Assembly: GCA_030917395.1 (NCBI GenBank)
Contig: JAUPUU010000304.1
Span: 1 to 35,280, forward strand
Direction of reading: 5' to 3'
DNA: 35,280 nucleotides
Origin: Cyanobacteriota bacterium erpe_2018_sw_21hr_WHONDRS-SW48-000092_B_bin.40
GTDB taxonomy: Bacteria > Cyanobacteriota > Vampirovibrionia > Obscuribacterales > Obscuribacteraceae
Within the stretch, counting starts at the first letter, position 1. Every line of letters starts with the position of its first letter. A program made the translations under genes and the position numbers. The notes below the pieces were generated by a model. The model worked only from the letters and a program-made list of their open reading frames with translations. It did not search any database and was not told where the DNA came from. This document shows positions 29,906-35,280 of the stretch, piece by piece.

Positions 29906-30544
29906 GTGAAATTTCTCGATAAATCGGTAGCTGCTTTAGTTTCAGCAGCAGCCTTATCTATGTCGCTTTCGCTTTTTGCAACTACACCTGATTGCGGTCA
30001 GGCCGCTTTTGCAAAGGGCCATCATGAAAGTAAGCATGAAAATCTTTCCGAAGAGCTTATGCATGGCAAGACTTACACAGTCGCCCGTGTATCAATAAAA
30101 GCTTCTCCCGATAAAGTCTGGCAAATTCTTTCCGACTACGACAATGCACCAAAAGTTTTTCCTCAGTTGAAGAAAAGCAAATTGATGCAAGACCATGGTT
30201 CCAGCAAAATCGTTAAGCACGTCTTAGCTCCTTCTGGCTTGCCTGGTACTTATGAGTACATCGTTGAAGTGAAAGAATCGGCCCCACATTCGTTGGAATG
30301 GCACCGCGTTTCTGGTGCCTTCAAGCAAGTTGATGGATATTGGAAGTTGGAGCCACTTGATGGCGGCCACACAACTTTGGTTACCTATGCTAGCTATGTT
30401 GATGGCGGATTCTTGATGCCTCAACCTTTAGTGCGTCGTCAATGCCGCATTGATATGCCGGAAGTGATGACTACTCTGAAGGCTCAAGCCGAGGTTCATT
30501 CTGGCGTTCAAATCGCCGGACGGCCACAGGCTCGCGGTCAATAG
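29906..30544 (+). CDS. Exported SRPBCC-domain protein
   Basis: A 212-residue protein with a Sec signal peptide (VAALVSAAALSMSLSLFA; probable cleavage after AAFA near residue 36) and a polyketide-cyclase/START-like SRPBCC domain (about 56-200): VSIKASPDKVWQILSDYDNA, then SHSLEWHRVSG-like and TTLVTYASYVDGG segments. SRPBCC domains bind hydrophobic ligands in a deep cavity; ligand unknown. An exported form suggests a role in the periplasm or cell envelope. Start GTG 29906 has AGGCAGGA upstream, a good ribosome site. A strong terminator follows, so it is probably a single-gene transcript. Confidence 0.85.
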   Translation: MKFLDKSVAALVSAAALSMSLSLFATTPDCGQAAFAKGHHESKHENLSEELMHGKTYTVARVSIKASPDKVWQILSDYDNAPKVFPQLKKSKLMQDHGSSKIVKHVLAPSGLPGTYEYIVEVKESAPHSLEWHRVSGAFKQVDGYWKLEPLDGGHTTLVTYASYVDGGFLMPQPLVRRQCRIDMPEVMTTLKAQAEVHSGVQIAGRPQARGQ

Positions 30545-30563
30545 TACTTTCAAAGCTAATTTT

Positions 30564-30598
30564 AACGGGCACTTCATCAGCTGAAGTGCCCGTTTTTT
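30564..30598 (+). terminator. Strong intrinsic terminator
   Basis: A 13-bp perfect stem (AACGGGCACTTCA / TGAAGTGCCCGTT) with a 5-nt loop, ending in a run of T, 20 bp after the SRPBCC stop. The reverse side also has some T after the stem, so it may serve the convergent gene too. Confidence 0.95.
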
Positions 30599-30634
30599 AG
30601 TGCTATTGGTCGAACAGTCAGAAATGGTAGACAG

Positions 30635-31456
30635 TTAGTCCCACCAAAAAGACCAAAGGCCGCTGTTAAGAAGTTCGTAGGCGTATGGTGCCAGTTCTCC
30701 TTCGGCCTGTTCCACTCGGTCGCTGCAATAGCCATAGTGCTCGCGGGCGGCCTTTAGAGCTTGTTCTTTCGTCATTGGTGGCTCTTCTACAAAGCACTCA
30801 ATTACGCTAGGCTCAATTGCCATTAAGCTAGCTCCGTATATTTCACTCCAGCGCTTGAGCATGGCGCAATGTTCTGGTGATATTGGACAGTTGCCTTGAC
30901 CGCCAAAGCGCAGCAGAATTGGAATCTCGTAAGATTTGGCTGTGGGCAAAAGGCCGATATAGACGCTCTCGCCAAGGGTCATTTTGTGGTGATCTTGGTC
31001 CCAATTATTGATGGCAAGGGGTAAATCTTGCAGCTCAAAGAGATCGGGTTCTGCCACCAGGCCGACTTTGATAGCAGAGGGCCACTCGCCCGTTGGGCAA
31101 ACAAAGCGCTCTAGCCTTTCGGCCAGCCAGTTTTGGCAATCAATATTGTTTGCTTGGGCAATCAAAGCTTGGGTGGATGCCGGTGGCTCTTCGCTTAGAT
31201 CGCCAAGGTGCTCCATTAACAGTTCAAAAGATTGATCTGTGCCCAGAATAACGGGGGTAAGTAAGAGAGCGTTGCCATCAGGGGAGGCTTTGGCAGCCTT
31301 GGAGCCGGTCTCTCTCAGACGATGCCAGTAGTCTACTGCTTTACTACCGCTGGTTTGGAAGGTGAACATCGTCTGGCCGTCAGCCAGCGCGATTTCTAGA
31401 AGTGACTGGTGGTCTACATCTTCTTCATTTAATAGAGTTCTAACTTGGGCAAGCAT
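30635..31456 (-). CDS. DUF4253 protein
   Basis: A 273-residue cytoplasmic protein of unknown function. The C-terminal third (about 170-273) fits DUF4253: HCAMLKRWSEIYGASLMAIE, then ECFVEEPPMTKEQALKAARE, HYGYCSDRVEQ and the ending GLWSFWWD. The N-terminal part is not recognised. DUF4253 proteins often occur singly and have been suggested to be related to antitoxin-like SUKH proteins, but I see no toxin nearby. It is convergent with the SRPBCC gene across the strong terminator. Confidence 0.82.
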   Translation of the reverse strand: MLAQVRTLLNEEDVDHQSLLEIALADGQTMFTFQTSGSKAVDYWHRLRETGSKAAKASPDGNALLLTPVILGTDQSFELLMEHLGDLSEEPPASTQALIAQANNIDCQNWLAERLERFVCPTGEWPSAIKVGLVAEPDLFELQDLPLAINNWDQDHHKMTLGESVYIGLLPTAKSYEIPILLRFGGQGNCPISPEHCAMLKRWSEIYGASLMAIEPSVIECFVEEPPMTKEQALKAAREHYGYCSDRVEQAEGELAPYAYELLNSGLWSFWWD

Positions 31457-31538
31457 ATGGTTAAGTTTGTGAGGAGGAGTTCAGTTTAGCGTTTCCGAAT
31501 TATCGCACTTTGCTGATAGAATGACCTTCTTCTGATGA

Positions 31539-31625
31539 GGAGAGGTACCGAAGCGGTCATAACGGCGCCGCCTCGAAAGCGGATGGGCGCAAGCCACGTG
31601 GGTTCAAATCCCACCCTCTCCGCCA
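31539..31625 (+). tRNA. tRNA-Ser (anticodon CGA)
   Basis: An 87-nt sequence folds as a class II tRNA. The acceptor stem GGAGAGG/CCTCTCC pairs perfectly, followed by discriminator G and encoded CCA. There is a 3-bp D-stem, an anticodon loop CTCGAAA with anticodon CGA at 31574-31576, a long variable arm, and the T-arm GTGGG-TTCAAAT-CCCAC. The anticodon reads UCG. A TAGAAT at 31517-31522 may be the promoter -10 box. No duplicated tRNA end or integrase is seen downstream. Confidence 0.96.
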
Positions 31626-31768
31626 TTTTTGAGAACTGAATAGTATTGTACCGTTGAACAGTGGCAATCTGTTGAATTAAAACGACTTATGCGTCGAATT
31701 GGGGCACCATTTACGACACCACTATAGATATTGATTGATGCCCTTATCTTATCTGATATTGTCTGATG

Positions 31769-32458
31769 TCATCTGTTGTAGCGGTCTGCATTTTTGCCGC
31801 CCGATTTGTCTACTAAGTCAGAAGCCAGCTTGTTATCTGCTTTAGCTAGCTCTGTTTTGCCAAGCTTCTCGTATATTTTTGCTCTCTGGAAGAGATAGGG
31901 AATTCTCTCCAGAGGGCCTATGGTAGGCATTAATTTGGTCAAGCTCACTGCGGCCTTTTCCAGTTGCCCATTGCGCTCCAATACTCGCGCCTGGTCTTTG
32001 TATCCGACAAAACAGCCCAGGGCAATACCGCGGTTGTAGTCGGCCAATGCTAGCGCGTCTTTGCCCTGGCTATCATAGATACGACCTCGGGCGATTAGTG
32101 GCCATCCTATCTTCGGCTGCAGCGTTGCAGCGGTGGTTAGGTCGACCATTGCTAGGTCGGGCTTGTTTAATATTAAGTAGGCCTCTGCTCGTTTGGCATA
32201 GAAGCTTGCTGTTTTAGGGCTAGCAGCGATTGCCTTTGTGGCAAGGCTAACTACAGTGTCGAAGTTGTCGTTTTGAGTTTGGCTCTGTATTTGCCTTCTC
32301 AGTGATTCCAAATGAGGCGGGCAGTACCAGAACTCACTCTCGTCCGCTGCATGCAGACCAAATGAGGGGTTACTGCTAAGCAAGAGAGCAAGCAAAAGAG
32401 GAATCGACCAGCGGTATTGGCCGGAAAATGTTCGACTAGCGCTCTGTAAAACTTTCAT
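31769..32458 (-). CDS. Exported TPR protein
   Basis: A 229-residue protein with a signal peptide (WSIPLLLALLLSSNPSFGLHA) followed by tetratricopeptide-like helices through most of its length: FDTVVSLATKAIAASPKTAS, YAKRAEAYLILNKPDLAMVD, ARGRIYDSQGKDALALADYN and AKIYEKLGKTELAKAD. Repeats follow the 34-residue pattern. Likely a periplasmic or envelope scaffold; partner unknown. It is divergent from the S41 peptidase gene; its ATG (32458) lies only 133 bp from the preferred start of that gene. Confidence 0.82.
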   Translation of the reverse strand: MKVLQSASRTFSGQYRWSIPLLLALLLSSNPSFGLHAADESEFWYCPPHLESLRRQIQSQTQNDNFDTVVSLATKAIAASPKTASFYAKRAEAYLILNKPDLAMVDLTTAATLQPKIGWPLIARGRIYDSQGKDALALADYNRGIALGCFVGYKDQARVLERNGQLEKAAVSLTKLMPTIGPLERIPYLFQRAKIYEKLGKTELAKADNKLASDLVDKSGGKNADRYNR

Positions 32459-32530
32459 TGAAATCTTCGACTGAGTGGGCTATATAGCCATCCTACCCGA
32501 AATGCTGGGGGTAAGTACGTATTTTCCCGA

Positions 32531-32559
32531 TTGCTTGACTACCGAGCGAAACGTATTGT
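32531..32559 (+). promoter_or_regulatory. Possible promoter of the S41 peptidase gene
   Basis: TTGCTT, 17-bp spacer, TATTGT (32554-32559), about 35 bp before ATG 32592. The -35 match is weak. It supports a start at 32592 rather than farther upstream. Confidence 0.3.
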
Positions 32560-32591
32560 GGTCATCTAGAGATGAGCAAGTTGAGGCGCTA

Positions 32592-34049
32592 ATGCAAGGC
32601 CAGCCTTTTGAATCAAACAGGGAGTCAAAGACTGGCGATGTGGCTGGCGACAGTGCCAATGAGCGGCCCGTTGAACAGGCACTGAGTTTTCTCGATGTCA
32701 TTGCCTTAGATAATGAAGCGAAGCAATCCAGGCAATCTAAGCAAGACCAGGGCAAAACGGTTGCTTTCCCAGGTAGTGCCAAAGCTCCGCCTGAAGGTGC
32801 TGCAGCAGCTTGTCCAACCTCGGCGGAATATGAACGGCGTATCGATGCCGTGGCGCGCCGCATTTTTGACCCGACCACACTCGGTGATTTGAATGAACTG
32901 AAAACTAAGTACAACTGTGATATTCAGCGCACTAAAGACCCAATTAAATACGTGAAATTGGCCCTGGATGTAGATGACAAAGATCCCTACACTACCTACA
33001 TCACTCCCGATGACTTTGCCAAGTTTCAGAAAGCTCAAAAAGGAGAGGTCGTCGGAGTAGGCGTGGAGTTTGTCATGCCCACAGCAGCTGACGATAAGAA
33101 CGGCATTAATCCGCCTCTTATTGTGCACAGTTTCGATGGCACAGCTGCACGAGGCCGTGGATTGCAGCCTGGAGATCAGATTTTGGCAATTAACGGCGAA
33201 GACATGCAAGGCAAGAGCTGGCGCGATGGAGCTAGAGCCTTGGGCGGAGCCGACGGTACACCGGTAAATTTGCGCATTTTGCGCGATGGCAAGGTTAGCG
33301 ATGTTGTACTTACCCGTACTAACGAAGAGCCAGCAAATGTAAGCAGTAAAATGGTTGATGGCAAGTTTGCTCATATTAAAGTGCGCACTTTTATGACCGA
33401 CGATACTTCAGCACAGATAGAGCAGGCCATAATCGATAACCCCAATGCTAAAGGCTATATTCTCGATCTGCGTCACAACGGAGGCGGATTGCTTGACCAG
33501 GCTTTTAGTTCAGCATCTGTGTTCATGAAGGATGGCAAGGTCGCTACGATTAAGACAAGATTGGATTCTGATCCAGCTCGTCCTTTGTATGAAACCGATG
33601 TTTATCGCGTCGGCCCAAATGGCATCACCAAAACTATCAATGATCAAAAGCCTCTCCCGTACTTCGATCGGCATCCTGACCGCGTTGATAAGCCTGTGGT
33701 AGTGCTGGTCGATCAAGGCACGGCATCGGCAGCAGAAATTCTCGCTGGCGCATTGAAAGATTCTGACGGAGCCTATGTAGTTGGCACGCCGACTTTTGGC
33801 AAAGGAATTGGCCAATCAGTTTTTCCTGACCGTTTCGAAAAAGGTGCCACCAAGGTAACTACCTTTAGATATTACACACCATCAGGCTTCTGGCCTGGTG
33901 ATGGCCACGATTCTCGCATTGGCTTGCAGCCAAATCTGGTAGTGGATAATCCAACACCGCAGCTATACAACACCATCAAAGACGGCCAGATCAATGCCGC
34001 CATTGGCTACCTGCGCACTAAGGTGCCAGCGGATAAGGGCCAGCGTTAG
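32592..34049 (+). CDS. S41-family C-terminal processing peptidase (CtpA-like)
   Basis: A serine protease of the Ctp/tail-specific family. The PDZ domain is seen as GVGVEFVMPT, then SFDGTAARGRGLQPGDQILA and INGEDM. The catalytic core has GYILDLRHNGGGLLDQAF, the nucleophile Ser in DQGTASAAEILAGAL (about residue 376) and the general-base Lys in TFGKGIGQSVFP (about 403). About 485 residues from ATG 32592, preceded by TTGAGG. The open frame extends to GTG 32475, but that would leave only 16 bp to the divergent TPR start. I see no signal peptide with either start, which is unusual because Ctp proteases normally act in the periplasm. It ends convergently with, and overlaps by 4 bp, the ArsR gene. 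Confidence 0.85.
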   Translation: MQGQPFESNRESKTGDVAGDSANERPVEQALSFLDVIALDNEAKQSRQSKQDQGKTVAFPGSAKAPPEGAAAACPTSAEYERRIDAVARRIFDPTTLGDLNELKTKYNCDIQRTKDPIKYVKLALDVDDKDPYTTYITPDDFAKFQKAQKGEVVGVGVEFVMPTAADDKNGINPPLIVHSFDGTAARGRGLQPGDQILAINGEDMQGKSWRDGARALGGADGTPVNLRILRDGKVSDVVLTRTNEEPANVSSKMVDGKFAHIKVRTFMTDDTSAQIEQAIIDNPNAKGYILDLRHNGGGLLDQAFSSASVFMKDGKVATIKTRLDSDPARPLYETDVYRVGPNGITKTINDQKPLPYFDRHPDRVDKPVVVLVDQGTASAAEILAGALKDSDGAYVVGTPTFGKGIGQSVFPDRFEKGATKVTTFRYYTPSGFWPGDGHDSRIGLQPNLVVDNPTPQLYNTIKDGQINAAIGYLRTKVPADKGQR

Positions 34050-34384
34050 TGCTCTGAAAATTCCATCATCACTTGACCGTAGCGCTTGCCAACGGCACCA
34101 CATACGATATCGCACAGCTGATAAATGCTCTCGTCTCCAATGCTGTAATAAACAAAAAGACCTTGCCTACGCTTTTGCACTATGCCCTGCTCTGCTAACA
34201 CGGAGAGGTGCTTGCTAACATTGGCCTGGCTCATGCCACTCAGTTCGCAAAGGGCTTGCACCGATTGTTCACCCTTAAATAGATGTTGCAGTATTTGCAA
34301 TCTAGAGGCGTCAGAAAGGGCACGAAAGCGAGCCGCGACTATTTCTAGTGCTGGCCTTGAGAGAAGTTTGTTCTTGTCTTTCAC
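34046..34384 (-). CDS. ArsR/SmtB-family regulator, probably sulfide/persulfide-responsive (YgaV/BigR-like)
   Basis: A 112-residue winged-helix repressor: FRALSDASRLQILQHLFKGE, recognition helix ELSGMSQANVSKHLSVL, and the wing VQKRRQGLFVYYSI. It lacks the metal-binding CVCD box of SmtB/ArsR but has Cys46 before the recognition helix and Cys91/Cys95 in the C-terminal helix, similar to the two-Cys redox switch of YgaV, BigR and SqrR. Divergent orientation from a YgaP-like rhodanese supports this. Start GTG 34384. An inverted repeat AACC-GTAT-GGTT (34418-34429) lies in its putative promoter, consistent with self-regulation. Effector is inferred, not shown. Confidence 0.85.
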   Translation of the reverse strand: MKDKNKLLSRPALEIVAARFRALSDASRLQILQHLFKGEQSVQALCELSGMSQANVSKHLSVLAEQGIVQKRRQGLFVYYSIGDESIYQLCDIVCGAVGKRYGQVMMEFSEH

Positions 34385-34410
34385 GATGAGAAACCCTGGT
34401 AATTATTTCC

Positions 34411-34439
34411 AGTTTACAACCGTATGGTTAATTCGGCAA
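34411..34439 (-). promoter_or_regulatory. Putative promoter of the ArsR gene with internal inverted repeat
   Basis: On the minus strand: TTGCCG (34439-34434), 17-bp spacer, TAAACT (34416-34411). The spacer contains the inverted repeat AACC-GTAT-GGTT (34418-34429), a possible operator half-site pair. Confidence 0.4.
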
Positions 34440-34461
34440 TCAACCTTAAGAATGATTCGCC

Positions 34462-34484
34462 ATATAACTGATTGGTGATATAGT
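34462..34484 (+). promoter_or_regulatory. Putative operator and -10 box of the rhodanese gene
   Basis: An imperfect inverted repeat ATATAAC-N6-GTGATAT (34462-34481, six of seven pairs) overlaps a good -10 box TATAGT (34479-34484). The position suits repression by the divergently encoded ArsR-type protein. No clear -35 is visible. Confidence 0.45.
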
Positions 34485-34524
34485 AATTTTATTGCACGAG
34501 ATTTATTAGCAAGAGGGCTTAGCC

Positions 34525-35133
34525 ATGTCAGAACTGTCCAATACCACAACCTGCCAGCAAGTGGCCTGCGCCGAACTGGCTCCAAAAGTGGCAGATTCGG
34601 TTCTGCTAGATGTGCGCAGCCCAATCGAGTTCGAAACAGAACACATTGCCAACTCCATAAACGTGACATTGAATGAGCTTGAGGCTCGGTTTGAGGAAGT
34701 TCCGAGAAAAGGCCAACTGGTTGTTATATGTAGATCGGGCAAGCGCGCCGAGCGGGGGGCTTACGCTCTAATGGGTCGCGGTTTTCAGCCTCAGGTTCTT
34801 GAGGGCGGCATGGTTGCCTGGCGCAAAGCTGGCTTGCCGGTCACAGAAGGCAAGAAAATGCTGCCAATTGAGCGTCAGATTCAGTTAGTGGTTGGCGTTG
34901 GCGTATTGACCGGGGTGCTTCTTGGGGTTCTGGTCAATCCCTGGTTTTTCGTCATTCCTGGGTTCTTTGGCGCCGGTCTGACTTTTGCTGGCCTTTCCGG
35001 CACCTGTGCTCTTGGCCTTCTACTAATGAAAGCGCCGTGGAACCAGCTGCCGATTAGAGTCGCTCCAGCTAAATGCGACCAACCGCAAGCCAAAGGTGGA
35101 GAGCCCAAGGCCAAGGGTGGTTGCTGTAGCTAG
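34525..35133 (+). CDS. YgaP-like membrane rhodanese
   Basis: A 202-residue protein with an N-terminal rhodanese domain (about 8-110) carrying the active-site loop CRSGKR (Cys about 69) and flanking VLLDVRSPIEFETEHI and GFQPQVLEGGMVAWRKAGLP. Two TM segments follow (about 118-138 and 141-170) in the pattern of E. coli YgaP, including GFFGAGLTFAGLSGTC and the PWNQLP ending. YgaP is a sulfur (persulfide) transferase under the ArsR regulator YgaV. This copy extends about 25 residues beyond YgaP in a Lys/Gly tail with three Cys (AKCDQPQ...KGGCCS). ATG 34525 with GAGGG about 8 bp upstream. Confidence 0.9.
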   Translation: MSELSNTTTCQQVACAELAPKVADSVLLDVRSPIEFETEHIANSINVTLNELEARFEEVPRKGQLVVICRSGKRAERGAYALMGRGFQPQVLEGGMVAWRKAGLPVTEGKKMLPIERQIQLVVGVGVLTGVLLGVLVNPWFFVIPGFFGAGLTFAGLSGTCALGLLLMKAPWNQLPIRVAPAKCDQPQAKGGEPKAKGGCCS

Positions 35134-35134
35134 A

Positions 35135-35155
35135 TTCGGCTCGGCTCAGGCCGAA
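35135..35155 (+). terminator. Weak hairpin after the rhodanese gene
   Basis: TTCGGC pairs with GCCGAA one base after the rhodanese stop codon. It is followed by an A/T-rich stretch (ATTTTATAT) rather than a T run, so termination is uncertain. Confidence 0.35.
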
Positions 35156-35261
35156 GCCGTAGAAATTTTATATAGATTGCAGATTATCTCTGTACGGCAA
35201 TTACTTGGAACTCAATGAGTTACCAGCGGTCGTGCAGGAGAACACACGCTTAGGAGGAATC

Positions 35262-35280
35262 ATGAAAGTGTCGTCAGCTA
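35262..35280 (+). CDS. Start of an unidentified gene, cut by the window edge
   Basis: ATG 35262 follows a consensus Shine-Dalgarno AGGAGG (35252-35257) at 4 bp spacing. Only MKVSSA is visible, too little to identify. The strong ribosome site makes it likely that a real gene begins here. Confidence 0.6.

Noticed and set aside
31539..31768. tRNA-Ser as an integration site
   Set aside because: No repeat of the tRNA 3' end, integrase or foreign gene block was seen downstream; the neighbours look ordinary.
35135..35261. Additional small gene after the rhodanese
   Set aside because: Only a weak hairpin and A/T-rich sequence are visible; the first credible start is ATG 35262.
1..35280. Cyanobacterial HIP1 octamer (GCGATCGC)
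   Set aside because: I saw no copies by eye; the iterated element here is a different palindrome.
1..35280. CRISPR array
   Set aside because: All repeat arrays found are short tandem units without spacers, and no cas genes are present.

Overview
The window looks like a chromosomal segment of a Gram-negative-type bacterium of fairly balanced base composition, and my best guess is the non-photosynthetic cyanobacterial relatives (Melainabacteria/Vampirovibrionia, Obscuribacter-like). That placement is inference. It rests on a DHH-CBS-CBS-nucleotidyltransferase fusion of the cyanobacterial type, C5-pathway haem genes (hemA, hemC, hemD, hemB), a long WG-repeat protein, TPR proteins and frequent GTG/TTG starts. 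No rRNA or phylogenetic marker gene is present to confirm it.

Layout. 1-181: right end of an IS3-family insertion sequence. 450-4436 (-): fused HyuA-HyuB hydantoinase/5-oxoprolinase. 4824-5540 (+): TPR protein. 5593-9613 (-): Ada-type DNA repair/regulator, a degenerate sensor-kinase-like membrane protein and a small MshEN-like protein. 9920-12570 (+): SAM methyltransferase and a duplicated YcxB-like membrane protein. 12664-17712 (-): hemA-hemC-hemD-hemB plus a Cys-cluster protein, probably one operon making uroporphyrinogen III. 17958-22246 (-): NfeD-like protein, flotillin, P-loop kinase-like protein and BtuF-like binding protein. 22430-28342 (+): DHH/CBS/tRNA-nucleotidyltransferase fusion, alpha/beta hydrolase and WG-repeat protein. 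28480-29514 (-): diacylglycerol-kinase-like lipid kinase. 29906-30544 (+): exported SRPBCC protein with a strong terminator. 30635-31456 (-): DUF4253 protein. 31539-31625 (+): tRNA-Ser(CGA). 31769-34049: divergent TPR and S41 protease genes. 34046-35133: divergent ArsR regulator and YgaP-like rhodanese, resembling the E. coli ygaV-ygaP sulfide-response pair. 35262 onward: start of another gene.

Three cross-cutting signals stand out. First, a 12-bp perfect palindrome (ACCGATATCGGT, always inside TTTACCGATATCGGT) occurs four times in the first 18.6 kb, twice between genes and twice inside genes in the same reading frame (TDIGKN). Second, short in-frame tandem repeats (6, 15 and 5 codons) interrupt otherwise conserved enzymes (HyuA, HemD, the tRNA nucleotidyltransferase fusion), and an intergenic array upstream of ada shares a 12-bp core with the HyuA array. 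Third, several proteins of known families carry unusual changes: a histidine-kinase-like protein without the catalytic His, an NfeD protein with a roughly 100-residue His/Gly/Asp-rich loop, and a YgaP-like protein with a Cys tail.
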